From assembly GCA_037039685.1 (NCBI GenBank), contig JAWNGF010000003.1, positions 4,562,571-4,626,570 of the forward strand: a DNA stretch of 64,000 bases, written 5' to 3'. Shown here piece by piece: positions 13,945-25,232 of this stretch. A program made the translations under genes and the position numbers. Positions within the stretch are counted from its first letter, which is position 1. Each line of letters starts with the position of its first letter. Below the pieces are notes generated by a model, which did no database searches, was not told where the DNA came from, and saw only the letters and a list, made by a program, of their open reading frames with translations. Source of the DNA: Ceratobasidium sp. AG-K. Its lineage: Eukaryota; Basidiomycota; Agaricomycetes; Cantharellales; Ceratobasidiaceae.

Positions 13945-14510
13945 ATACTCCCGCTCGACATTCTCCAAATCGCAGAGCTAAATCTCTGGGAACCGCACTC
14001 TAAACGGTCCCGACAAACCAAACACTGCACCGCGTCAATCTTACTCAAACCCGGGGCGTTTCTAAAGGCAGTCAGGTGCTGGAGCTTGGATGTGGCCAGG
14101 GCGACTGTACTGCTGATTTAGAGCCTGCTGTTGGGGAGTGGGGGCATGTGACGGTGCGGATCCCGCGCCGTTGGATCATGGTACGTTGGACAGGATATAT
14201 GCACGACGCATGCATGTTTAATGAAATGATCATGATGGACGTTCCCTATACACTCAGAGAAGCCCAAGATCATCTGGTGAAACCCAAGATCGGACACCCC
14301 ATAGCGTTTGTTCGTGCCAACCCGATCGACTATCTCAGTCGACTCGAAAACCAAACCGAGTTCAATACCGTAGTCTTCACAAACTGCGTCTATTGCATAG
14401 CGCGCGTCTCCCAAGGCACTCCTTGATGTATTGCGGGCGCTATTCAACGCTCCGAGCATCAAGCGGGTCTACATTGCCGGGTAAGCCCCCACTACGTCGC
14501 ATCCAGCCGC
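13945..14510 (+). pseudogene. Decayed copy of the methyltransferase at 20279
   Basis: This segment aligns base by base with the first ~560 bases of the intact gene at 20279. Shared landmarks are CTCCAAATCGC, the motif I block CAGGTGCTGGAGCTTGG, and the later GCCCAAGA and GCGTTTGT blocks. The copy is broken. The position matching the start codon reads ATA instead of ATG (13945-13947). An A-run near 14006 has lost one base relative to the intact copy. A further base is missing near 14155, after the glycine-rich loop. Homology fades after about 14510, so the last third is missing. It lies immediately upstream of the NACHT-WD40 gene. Confidence 0.82.
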
Positions 14511-14647
14511 CCTCTCTGGAAATGCAGAACTGCTGGATGCAGCCGGTCTTCCCAAAGTGGAGCTTGGGTCCAGGCCAGCCTTTATCAAATTCCGGCATAG
14601 CCACATGGTCGGTCTTTCGTGAAGGTGCTCGTCAGTTCTTAACAACC

Positions 14648-17600
14648 ATGGCCTCCTCTCTACAGCCAGGGGACTCGAGAAAAACTCAGGTTAAGAGAGC
14701 AGTGAAAAGTGGTTATGATCGATTCAAACGCGCCATCAATCCGTCGTCACATTTCACCGCTCAAAATCCAATAATCGCCACCACCAGTACCACTACTCCA
14801 TCGCCCAGCGCTGGTCCTGCTTCTTCCGTGCCATCCGTGCCCAACGTCCAACCAAATGCCACCGGTACCTCCCTAGCTACTTCCCAGACAATAGTTACAA
14901 ATAGCCATGGTCAGTTAACCGGATCATCGACAGTAGGGCTGGGGCAAGCGCCCACTATTCCAGTAGTGGGCAGTCGACTACCCACCACTACTAAACTACG
15001 TGATGCAGCATCCTCCGGACTAGAGTCAGCACTTCGCGTGCTAGAGAGAAGCGTTGAAGCAATCCCTGTTCTTAAGCCAGTCGTTCGGGAGTTCCTTGGG
15101 TGTTTGGATATTATACAGGTGGGATACTGGTTACATTCAAAGCATATCGAATACATATAACACATACTTCAGGCAGCAAAAGATAACGCCGAGGATTACG
15201 ACGAAATTACTTTGGAACTCACGACAACTGCTGATGATCTCGGCAGGTTTCTAGGCGAATTCAATCTGGGAGACCCCAGTGGCAGTGTTTCACGGATCGC
15301 ATTGCGAGTGCCAGGTTGTCCCGCGAACATTCATAATTATTGATTGGTTACCTAGATCCATCGAGGCAGAAGTAACTCAGATTAAGCAACTACGGGATCG
15401 CAGCAAGGGACGGCGAGTAATTGAGTCAAATCAAGATAAAGATGATTTAATTAAGCGCTATCGGCGAGTTGAGAGGTTATTCCGGCAACTACAAGTATGT
15501 CCTTAACCATCCAGAACCGCTTTAAAGACTAAAATATAGGTAGCGCAATATTACTCTTCTTACTTGGGACAACACCAGTAGACAATATGCGGTGAGCGCG
15601 TTGTTCAAGCAAGCTTGGCTGAAGACCCATTTACGTTTGGAGTTATAGATGGCACTGCTCCGAGGCATGTCTCCAGTGGATGATGCGCGCTACAACTCTA
15701 GTTACTCCACGACTATCAAGCGGCGAGGTTGCACAGAACAGACGCGCGAGGAGATTCAAGCAGGTCTACATCACTGGGTACAAGATTCTAAGAGCGCCAG
15801 GATATATTGGATGAACGGCATGGCGGGGACCGGAAAGACAACAATCGCGTATAGCTTGTGCGAGTGGCTCACTACCAATCAACTTCTCGGCGCCAGCTTT
15901 TTCTGCTCTCGTATGTCGCCTTCTTGTCGAAACTTCAATCTGATCGTGCCTACCATCGCATACCGGCTCGCGTTATATTCACCCCAGTTTCAATATGCGT
16001 TGTGCAAAATTCTAGAGGAGGACCCAGAAGCTAGCAAACTGAATGTTGCGCAGCAGTTTGAGAGATTGATACGAGACCCAGTGCTAGGAGTCAAAAATAC
16101 GATGCCAGAAGGGGTGGTTATCGTTATCGATGCTCTGGACGAATGCGAGGATGAATATGGCGTGCGACTCATCCTCCAAGCGCTGCTACGTCATGGAACC
16201 GACCTTCCCCTGAAGTTTTTCGTGACTAGCCGACCCGAGCCTGCTATCCGCGAAAGGATGTTATCACAGGGCGAATGTGCGCCAACCGTGCTGCACCTAC
16301 ACGACATCGAGCAGTCTCTGGTGGAGAAAGACATAAAGAAGTATCTATTAGAAGCACTCGAGCCATTGTCGCCATTCCCATCCGATGAACAGATCGAGCA
16401 ACTCGCAAAATTGGCAGGGAAGCTATTTATTTATGCCGCCACTGCCGTGCGATATATCCTGCCTGGGAGGGGAGCTACTAATTCAGTTGCTCGCCTAAAT
16501 GCAATGCTAGCGGCAGATTTACATTCGAGGGAAAATGAAGGATGGACTAAGAGATACAAGCAACTGGACGAACTCTATAGTGCCATTCTCACTGCTGCTT
16601 TTGATAACGAAGGAATGGAGGACAATGAGATTAATTGTCTGCGACTAGTGCTCTGGACAATTGTATGCGCCAAGGAACGTATGGACGTCTCAACTCTTGC
16701 TTCGTTCCTTTCCTTAGCTGAGCATGAAGTGTCATCCGTAATCGAACCCTTGCGATCAGTGGTGGATGTCTCTCAGCCCAACGGGCTTGTGGCTGTTTTG
16801 CACTCGTCCTTCCCCGACTATATTCTCGATCGTTCCAGGTCTGGGGATTTCTACTGCAGCAGGTCTTCACACAATGAGTTATTGGCACGTTATTGCTTTA
16901 ACGCGATGAAGAAACAACTACAATTTAACATATGCAAGCTTGAATCATCATACGTATTTGACAGAGATGTATTAAACTTGGAACAGCGAATCAAGGTCAA
17001 CATCCTGCCGACTCTCTTTTATGCGTGCCAATACTGGGGTGATCATCTACTGCTGGGGGCTACCTCAGCCGGTCTTTGCGATGAGCTGGCTCAGTTCCTG
17101 GCTCATCGGCTATTGTTTTGGATGGAGGTCCTGAATCTTAAGAAATGTATTGCCAAGGGAATAATGATACTAGCTCAAGTGGGGAGGTGGTTATCGGTGA
17201 GCCGCATCAATACTGTGTACATTCATACCAACTGAAACCACATTAGGTCGCCAATGCCTTGACAGATCTCCAAAAACGAGTGGCTGATGCACGAGACTTT
17301 GTGACCAGGTTTTCTGCTGGTGCATGCAGCCACAGCACGCCCCATATATATATATCCGCCATACCGTTTTGTGCAAGGTCGAGCTCCGTGTATGCGAATT
17401 ACTGGCAACGTATGCACGGGTTGATAGACGTGCAGGGCGCAGCGATGGGTCAAAGAGATCAAACCCAAACGGCCCAAGCCACCTGGAGAAATACCTCGGC
17501 CGTCTTTTCGGTCGCATTTTCTCCCGACGGTACGCATATTGTCTCTGGCTGTAGCGATGGAACTATCCGGATCCGGGATGTATACTCTGGCAATATCACC

Positions 17601-19535
17601 GTTGGGCCACTCCTAGGTCATACACTCTCGGTCAAATCAGTTCGGTTTTCCCCTGATGCTAACCTTATAGCCTCATGCTCCAAGGATCTGACTATACGGG
17701 TATGGGATGCGCATACAGGTGATGTTATTGCTGGGCCCTTTATGGGACACACACACTCAGTTAATGCATTGGATTTTTCTCCTGACGGCAAGCGTATTGC
17801 CTCTGGTTCTAAGGACCGGACCATTCGAGTATGGGATACACACACTGGGGACACCATCTCTGGACCCTTCGAAGGGCATACGAATTGGATCAATTCCATT
17901 GCATTCTCCCCCGACGGCGCACGGATTGCTTCAGGCTCTAATGATAAGACCGTACGAGTCATTTGTGTAACTTTAGGCAATCTCGCTTTTGGACCGCTTT
18001 TAGGACATACTGGTTTTGTGACCTCAGTCGCTTTTACTCCTGATGGTGCAATAATTGTTTCTGGCTCCAGGGATAAAACCATTCGAACATGGGATGCCCT
18101 AACTGGTAGCTCCATCGCTGGTCCATTTACAGGGCATTTGTCCTCGGTCACTTCAGTTTCATTTTCCCCCGATGGTAGCCGCATCGTCTCTGGGTCTAAT
18201 GACCGAACGGTCCGTGTTTGGGACACAGGCACCGGAAAGGGCGTCGCCAAACCAATGAAAGGACACGAAGATCATGTCAACGTAGCTGCGTTTTCCCCTG
18301 ACGGCCTGTGCATCATTTCAGGCTCCAGTGACCATACTGTTAGATTGTGGGATACACTCACTGTCAACACCGTTGATGTAACTTCCAAGGGGCATAATGG
18401 TGCTGTTAGCGCGGTTGCTTTTGCTCCCGACGGTACATGTATCGTATCGGGCTCATATGATCGGACCATCCGAGTATGGAACGCCTGGACTGGCGATTGT
18501 ATTACCCAACCATTCAACGGACATGAATCCTGCATCGAGTCAGTTGCATTTTCTCCCGATAGTACACGTGTTGTCTCTGGTTCAAGGGATAAAACGATCC
18601 GAGTGTGGGATATACGCACTGGTGATATGGTCGCAGGGCCATTCAGGGGGCATACAGGCTGGGTCAGCTCAGTTGCCTTCTCTCCTAATGGTACATGCGT
18701 TGCCTCCGGCTCCAGAGATCAGACTGTCAGACTGTGGGATGCACATACCGGAAATTCACTTGATCGACTGTATACGCAGCATTCGTCCTTCGTCGAATCA
18801 GTTGCATTCTCTCCTGATGGTACACGCATCGCCTCTGGTTCAAATGACCAAAGTATTCGAGTATGGGATGCAGCTACTTGTGATACTGTTGCGGGCCCTT
18901 TCAAAGGGCACACGGATGGAGCTCGATCAGTTGCGTTCTCCGCCAACGGCGCGTACATTGCCTCGTGTTCAAGTTATGCTGTCCAAGTGTGGGATTCACA
19001 TACTTGCGATACGATCGTTGGGCCATTAAAACATCCCTCTCCAGTTAACTCTGTTGCATTTTCCCCAGTCCGTGGTCACATAGTCTCTTGTAGTTACGAT
19101 CGTACTGTTCGGGTCTGGGATGCACATACCGGCGAAATCATAGCTGGGCCATTCAAAGAACATATAGGCCAGGTTAACTCGGTTGCCTTCTCTCCAGACG
19201 GCATGCGTATTGCCTCTGGCTCAGATGATTACGCTATCCGTGTGTTGCGCCCTTATGCTGTACCACCTATTCCTGCTGCTCTCCCACCCACGAATTTGAT
19301 TCAGCAAAACCTCGTAGATGGTGTGCTCATGAATATCAAAGATTCCAAAGACAAGGACGGGTGGATTGTCGCTGATGAAGTTCCATTATTTTGGGTTCCC
19401 TTGGACTTTCGCGCTCACCTACCATTTCCTCAAAATCTGTTTGTAATTGGTCCCCAAGGGTCTGTTGTCATCGACTACCAAGGGCTTGTCCTGGGTGATC
19501 GGTGGTCAGAATGTTACGTTCCTCAATCCCTATGA
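14648..19535 (+). CDS. NACHT-WD40 STAND (NLR-like) protein, 1541 aa
   Basis: Exons 14648-15118, 15173-15303, 15356-15494, 15544-15591, 15649-17196 and 17247-19535 sum to 1542 codons. The ATG sits in good context (ACAACCATGG). Order: a basic start and an S/T/P linker to about residue 115; a helical block (about 120-260: LRDAASSGLESALRVLE, YRRVERLFRQLQ); the NACHT NTPase, with P-loop GMAGTGKTT (about 320-328) and Walker B VVIVIDALDEC (about 419-429); a helical arm; 14 WD40 repeats (about 855-1450), most carrying FSPDG...SGSxDxTIRVWD; and a C-terminal tail. The family (HET-E/HET-D type) includes fungal incompatibility sensors in which the repeats recognise a partner and the NTPase oligomerises. 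The second intron uses a GC donor (GCGAGT), chosen because it restores the expected helical sequence. No breaks were seen. Confidence 0.88.
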
Positions 19536-20278
19536 CATAGTGAGTTGTGTCGACGGATTTGCTTTGCACCCGCTGAACCAGACCATGTCCCCAGCTTATC
19601 ACACTCCTCACGCTCACTAAGAGTGAACAAAAATCTGATGGCGGTTGGATATCTGGGTTGGAGGATATTTCGCGAGTGCTCGACCACAACGTACCCCCAG
19701 CGATTATGACTGGGCGTGACTCTGAGGCGTGACTCCGGAAAATGTGTTACGGGGTGTAGAAGCCAAAGGATGTAGCTGTGTATTTTGTGTGTAATTCCCA
19801 ATTCAATAGGTTCATGCGAGTTTTGCCGGGCGCTAGGCCGCTTCTAGGCGCGCCGAATTGAGCTGGAGTTCGGGACTCATTACCGTAAAGATAAGGCGAA
19901 TCTTTCCATCGGTGGTATTTTTGGATAAACAGATGAGATTGGGGATGAATTCTGTCTTGGCCTTGGTGACTAGCCCAACAAAACACATACCCAACTTATG
20001 ATATCAGCTCAGCTGACTTCGACCGTGGAAATAAGATATTACTACTACAGGACCAAAATATTTTGGTATCAAATGCTGATGCCCCCAATGGGGATTGGCA
20101 GAGAAGCAATAGATCACGACTCGACTGCCAAAACGGCCATATGCACCCGCGGCGATTGGTCCCCAAAATCGAGTCATGCGGAGCCGTAGTCCGCTAGATA
20201 TGACTAGGTCGAGTGACAAAATCGTACATATACATGACCGCCTGATTGTATCAACCCTGTGATCAATCACCATCTACG
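19536..20278. other. Intergenic between NACHT-WD40 and methyltransferase
   Basis: No gene recognised on either strand. The last ~80 bases are the likely promoter of the methyltransferase gene. Confidence 0.4.
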
Positions 20279-21208
20279 ATGCTCCCTCTCGACGTTCTCC
20301 AAATCGCGAAGCTGAATCTCTGGGAGCCGTACGCTAAAACGGTCCCTACAAACCAAACACTTCACCGCGTCAATCTCGCTCAAAACTGGGATATTTTTGA
20401 AGGCAGTCAGGTGCTGGAGCTTGGGTGTGGCCAGGGCGACTGTACTGCCGTTTTAGCGGCCGCCATTGGGGAGGGCGGGCATGTGACGGGTGTGGATCCC
20501 GCGCCGTTGGATTATGGTACGTTGTGCAGGCTATATGCGCGACGTACATCTAACAAAGCGATCACGATAGGCGCTCCATATACACTGGGAGAAGCCCAAG
20601 ACCATCTCGTGAAATCCAAGGTCGGGCACCGCATAGCATTTGTCCGAGCCAACCCGGTCGAGTTTCTCAGCCAGCCTGAAAATCAAACCAAGTTCGACAC
20701 GGCGGTTCTCGCACACTGTATATACTACATGGCCTCCCCCAAAACACTCCTTGATACGTTCCGGGCGTTATTCAACGCACCGAGCGTCAAGCGGGTTTGC
20801 ATCGCGGAGTACGCCCTAACTGCGTCGCATCCAGACGCCTTTCCTCACGTGTTGGCCGTCTTGTTGCAATCGGCCATCGAAGTTCATAAGGATGGAGAGA
20901 AGTCTGAATCTAATGTTCGGACTGTCTTGGGTCCTGGGGCGATTGCTGAGCTTGCCAAAGAGGCTGGGTGGTCGATTCAAAAAGAGGGCGTTATTTCTCC
21001 GGAGCAGGCGCAAGAGGATGGTCGGTGGGAAGCGTACGCTGCTCTAGAGTACACCAATGAGCAGCTGGATAACCTGATTCCGACCGAGCGGGAAAGAGCA
21101 GCAGTTGGCGCGATGAAGGAGTCTGTCGTACGAGCGGTGGACAAGGTTGGAGGCGTGAAGCAAGTACGAACTATGGATGTGTGGTGGGCAGTGTTCTCAA
21201 GGCCGTAG
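20279..21208 (+). CDS. Small SAM-dependent methyltransferase
   Basis: The ATG at 20279 opens MLPLDVLQIAKLNLWEPYAK. Class I methyltransferase motifs follow: VLELGCGQGDCTAVLA (motif I), GHVTGVDPAPLDYG (motif II acidic end), IAFVRANPVEFL, FDTAVLAHCIYYM. The frame is open for 309 codons, but 20517-20570 has a GTACGT donor and a GATAG acceptor and is 54 bases long. Removing it gives LDYGAPYTLGEAQ and a 291-residue protein, which I consider more likely. The substrate is unknown. A dead copy lies at 13945-14510, on the far side of the NACHT-WD40 gene. Confidence 0.8.
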   Translation: MLPLDVLQIAKLNLWEPYAKTVPTNQTLHRVNLAQNWDIFEGSQVLELGCGQGDCTAVLAAAIGEGGHVTGVDPAPLDYGTLCRLYARRTSNKAITIGAPYTLGEAQDHLVKSKVGHRIAFVRANPVEFLSQPENQTKFDTAVLAHCIYYMASPKTLLDTFRALFNAPSVKRVCIAEYALTASHPDAFPHVLAVLLQSAIEVHKDGEKSESNVRTVLGPGAIAELAKEAGWSIQKEGVISPEQAQEDGRWEAYAALEYTNEQLDNLIPTERERAAVGAMKESVVRAVDKVGGVKQVRTMDVWWAVFSRP

Positions 21209-21346
21209 TCTTTCAATAGATTCTGTTCTCAACGTCTGACAAAATAACTCCAAGCGCACTGGCGCATTTTTACACTGCCAAAGGGATATAGGCATACAAC
21301 AAAAGGCGCATAACTGATAAAACAGGATAGCATAACTAGCGCACGC

Positions 21347-22111
21347 TTAGTACACGTATCCAAGAAGCTTTCCTCCGACGTGCTTTCGGCGGGCCTCGTC
21401 GTGATCGAGGATACCGGCCGAGGTGGTCTGTAGTTGTAAGAGGTTAGACATGTCCTAATGAATTCAAGAGCTGAAACGCACTAGGATGATGATACCGAAC
21501 CCACGAGCGGGGAGCAACAAGTTAACCCAAGACTCGATCTGGTTGACCTGGACGTTGAATCGGGGGGAGATGACACCAGTCTTGTTGAGGCGGCCGTTGA
21601 GTTGAACGACGATCTTGCCGGAACGGTGGTCGTCGATTTGCTCAAACTCGCCGATGTAACCTAGCAATTCAATGCATTAGTACTTGCCAAAGAAAAGTTA
21701 GAACAACGCAAAGAAGGGACAGTGAAATGTAATGCCGCAGACAGATACTCGAAGACACCAGCAGTCGCCGAGAAACTTTGTCAAGGGTTCGACAAGATTG
21801 TTGTTTCGAAGCGTTAAAACAAGAGGCAAGTGGAAGCACGTGCCCGCCCCAAGTAGTTATCACTCCGAGGTTTAACGAGGGATGGATATACAAGGGAGAA
21901 GCAGATATAAATTTACTCACCATGGCGCTGCATGACACTCAGGAACTTCACAACGACCTTGGAGCTCGGGCGAATGAGCACCTGGCGCTTTCCACGGCGC
22001 TCGGCATTGACGATGTTGTTGAGGCAGTCGTTCTGTATCGTCAAGTTAGCTTATGCACATAAATCGAGGATATAGCGATAAATTACTCACAAGGACAGAT
22101 ACGCGAACCAT
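21347..22111 (-). CDS. RPS22: 40S ribosomal protein S22 (uS8), 130 aa
   Basis: Minus-strand exons 22111-22091, 22032-21921, 21660-21482 and 21427-21347 give exactly 130 codons plus stop, the conserved length of eukaryotic uS8 (RPS15A/RPS22). The protein starts MVRVSVLNDCLNN, continues [28 protein letters not shown] and [20 protein letters not shown], and ends GGKLLGYVY. It is a core component of the small ribosomal subunit. It is divergent from RPS17, with 326 bases between the start codons. Confidence 0.96.
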
Positions 22112-22437
22112 TTTGGCCTAGTCGAAATAGAGGAAATGCCGGAGGTCTGGGGGAAAGCGAAAGATAAGTCAACGAGCTCAGAATGAGTGTCGCGCTATGG
22201 AGAGCACGATTCAAACGAGCTGTCTGTAATGTTCACCTTACGGGGCCTTGGTGTCGTCGACGGAGATAATGTTTAGATCAACCACCATACCCTATCATCG
22301 AATCCCATTTGCATCCGAGTGGCTGAGTGGTACTAGCTAGTTGTAGTCGGACGAGCGTTTGCATCCGACCTCTTCCGGTGATTGTCTGTGCACATCGTCG
22401 TCCGTAACGTCAAGACCTCCCGACACACTCCAACAAA
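22112..22437. promoter_or_regulatory. Shared divergent promoter of RPS22 and RPS17
   Basis: The 326-base gap between two head-to-head ribosomal-protein start codons must hold the promoters and 5' leaders of both genes. A short CATCCGA word occurs twice (about 22311 and 22361). A CCTCCCGACACACTCCAACAAA leader-like stretch (21-22 bases, about 22416-22437) lies directly before the RPS17 ATG. I did not recognise a defined factor site. Confidence 0.6.
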
Positions 22438-23095
22438 ATGGTACATAAATTTGGAAATATCGTCGGAATATGGTCTGATAGGATTCTTCGACATTATTAG
22501 GGCCGCGTTCGCACAAAGACCGTCAAGAGGGCTTCTCGTGTCCTCATTGAGAAGTAGTGAGTAGATTCACGTATAGATGCGTAGGATATGCTCATTGGTA
22601 TGATTATAGCTACCCTCGCCTCACCCTCGACTTCCACACCAACAAGCGTATCATCGATGAGGTGGTGAGTAGGGCCAACAAATCGGAATAATCCACTTTA
22701 TATACCAATATCCACAAGGCCGTCGTTCCCTCGAAGCGCCTGCGCAACAAGATCTCTGGCTTTACCACCCACTTGATGAAGCGTATCCAGCGTGGCCCTG
22801 TCCGTGGTATTTCCTTCAAGCTCCAAGAAGAGGAACGTGAGCGCAAGGACAACTACGTCCCCGAGGTCTCTGCTCTCGATGCGAGCAACGGTATCGAGGT
22901 TGACCCCGAGACCAAGGTGCGTTCTAATACCATCACCGTGAATTATCTATAAAATGTATCGAAATATAGGATCTCTTGCGTCACCTCAACTTTGACGCTC
23001 TCCCCGTCACCGTTTCCGCCCCCATTACCGGATACGTTGCACCTCCTCCTCGTGGAGACCGCCGCGGACGCAATGTCCCAGGTGCTGGCCGATGA
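22438..23095 (+). CDS. RPS17: 40S ribosomal protein S17 (eS17), 145 aa
   Basis: Exons 22438-22440, 22501-22556, 22610-22664, 22719-22916 and 22970-23095 sum to 146 codons including stop. The first coding exon is the ATG alone, followed at once by a GTACAT donor. Translation is then [77 protein letters not shown], which is eS17. The GR-rich tail ends GRNVPGAGR. It is a small-subunit ribosomal protein, divergent from RPS22. Confidence 0.95.
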
Positions 23096-23578
23096 GCGAC
23101 ACATTTCGTGCGTTTTGTGGCTTCATTTGTTGATTACTGTGTACTTGTCAATGGGGAGAGCCTCCAGCGGGCAAGTGCCCCTGCTATGCAATATGACTGT
23201 ATCCACGCGGTCGATATGTTAAAATTCTGATCATATATGCTGTTCCTTGTACTAAGTATTTGAATGACCCGAATTGTGAAGTGAATTAGTGGACGGTGTC
23301 CTATTTTTGGTAATTATCTCGGATAACACGTGGATGACAGGCGCCGTGGCTAGGGTATTGTAATAGGTATGATACAGGCGTATGTCCCACAAAGCACATG
23401 AATCCGTACAAAAAAAACAATAGCCCACGGCAATCGCAGCCGTTAGGCGGTAAAATGAGTTCACCTCACCTCCGGAAATATCTAAACTGACCCGAACCAA
23501 GCAAGACGTCCAGTTAAAACCAATAACGACGCGTCCAATAGAGCAGCCCTTGAGGAAAAACGAACATACCTTGTATTA
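23096..23578. other. Convergent intergenic, RPS17 / RING gene 1
   Basis: The 3' flanks of two convergent genes; nothing further recognised. Confidence 0.5.
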
Positions 23579-24740
23579 CTACAGATTCCTTATGGTCAAT
23601 ATCTCGAGTCCAATAACCCCTGACCGTCCCGGGTCCCATCGCTCTTCTCCCTCCCTCGGGTCAACGTCGACAACGCCATCCTCCGGTGTGCGGTTTATGA
23701 CATTCAAGGGCGTATCTGGGTTGGGCCGTGAATCCGGCAACGTGAAGCGAAGATTGGGAATAACAGTACGGCAGACTGGACAGAGATTCTGGGCGACTGG
23801 GCGAGCAGCTACTGAACCATGAAGACAAGACCCGCATAGGATGTGGCCACAGCTGAACAGATGTTTATAATGACAATAGATATTCCGCATAATAAGATGT
23901 GGCAATAGATAACCAGAGTCGTATGGGTGGCGCAGCGTCGGTGGGTAGGCGTGGCAATAATTCCCATGCCGACACAGGTTGGAACCAGGGCCACCCAGTT
24001 ATTAGTTCGATTGAGATCCATTAAACCCGACAGTCGAGCATCGATCCATGATTGTGTGTGTATGTAAAAGCCAACCGACAGACCCCGATCAGAGCGCAAG
24101 GAACCACGTAGTTCAGCGCCGTAACGAGTTACAATTGGCGTATCCACAAACCGGAGGCGAAGAAAATAACAAGAAAAAACAAGAAGTCAGTACTCGTAAG
24201 AACAATTCAAAGAGAACAAAGTACGCACGGGGTAATAATAGCATGTTTGGGCGGGGAAAGACAGATAGGGCACATGTACTCGGACAATAACGGACCTTTG
24301 TCCGCCAAGTCCTCCGAGTCTGAATCTGGTAGCGTAGAGGACTTGCGCTTCCTTGCTGGAGTTCGCGGCTCCACAAGTGCCTCCAGCTCCATGCCGACGA
24401 TGGGCGGCAAGTCATGGTTGGGTGTTTCGTACCGATGTGTAGTATGAGGCACGAAAGGGAGAGTCGGTAGCCTGGCGTCATCCACGCCGACGTCAGCGGT
24501 AGCTCGCTCGCGTACTTCGGGTGGAGGTGGCGATAGACTAGAGCTTTGCATAGGCGAAATACGACTGGGGTGGGGTGGTGGATTTTGGCGGGCTGCCTGA
24601 GAGCGAGTCAATCGCATGGCGGTAGTACTAGGACGTTTGGGCGGTAATAAACGAGATGATCTTCGTGGGGTGCGAGACGTAGGAGGTGGAGGATATAGGA
24701 TGTCCTGCCTTTCGGCCATGGTGGCAGTGGATGAGTTCAT
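23579..24740 (-). CDS. RING-finger protein 1 (C3HC4), 261 aa
   Basis: Exons 24740-24229 and 23852-23579 give 262 codons. The N-terminal ~150 residues are P/S/R-rich and look disordered. An acidic S/D stretch then precedes the RING: CPICLSPPKHAIITP joined across the intron to CGHILCGSCLHGSV and LCPVCR. These supply all eight zinc ligands (C3HC4), with the third cysteine codon spanning the splice junction. The C-terminus has GEERWDPGRSGVIGLEILT. RING proteins are usually E3 ubiquitin ligases, but substrates cannot be inferred. The 376-base intron is about seven times longer than most here. A paralogue with the same intron position lies at 45223-46481. Confidence 0.82.
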
Positions 24741-25232
24741 GTAACTTCGTAAGTTCGGGTTTGGGAACTTGACCTAGAAATTTGCAATTGAGACTTATCC
24801 TCACATTTCGATGGTATGCTACAGGTCCAACGTAGTCCTAATGACGAGATGGTTATGGTAGAGCAATTTTGGTTTGAGTAACGTGGTTGCGAGAAACTGG
24901 CAGCCGCTGTTGGTCGTTTGATTACTCAGCAAGGTGAGTAACTTAGGCGCCCGTTGACGCAACCACATGCCAGAGATGCTCGGAGCGCAGTACTTATTCG
25001 GGTTAAATGATCATGCTCAAGTGGTTTTGGCCAGTTCCATAGCAGCAAATTCTCCCGCCAATGCGACTGGGACGTTACTAAAGCGCATATAACTCAAGGG
25101 TGCGCCAAAAAGTTATTTACACTATTCAAAGTTATCTCATTCACGAGGAATTCCAATGCAAATTGAATTGAATGGACGAAGCATCCGGATCATACGTGAT
25201 ACTGGAAATACTGTAGGATAGACACAGCTAAT
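24741..25232. other. Intergenic, about 0.5 kb
   Basis: No gene recognised; upstream of RING gene 1 and downstream of the FunK1 gene, both minus strand. Confidence 0.4.

Noticed and set aside
17618..19029. Long frames on both strands within the WD40 region (e.g. 17618-18250 minus)
   Set aside because: Regular repeats keep other frames open; the sense frame is clearly WD40.
22310..22375. tRNA-Ser/Leu-like words (GAGTGGCTGAGTGG)
   Set aside because: Does not fold into a cloverleaf and lacks a B box; it lies in the ribosomal-protein promoter.
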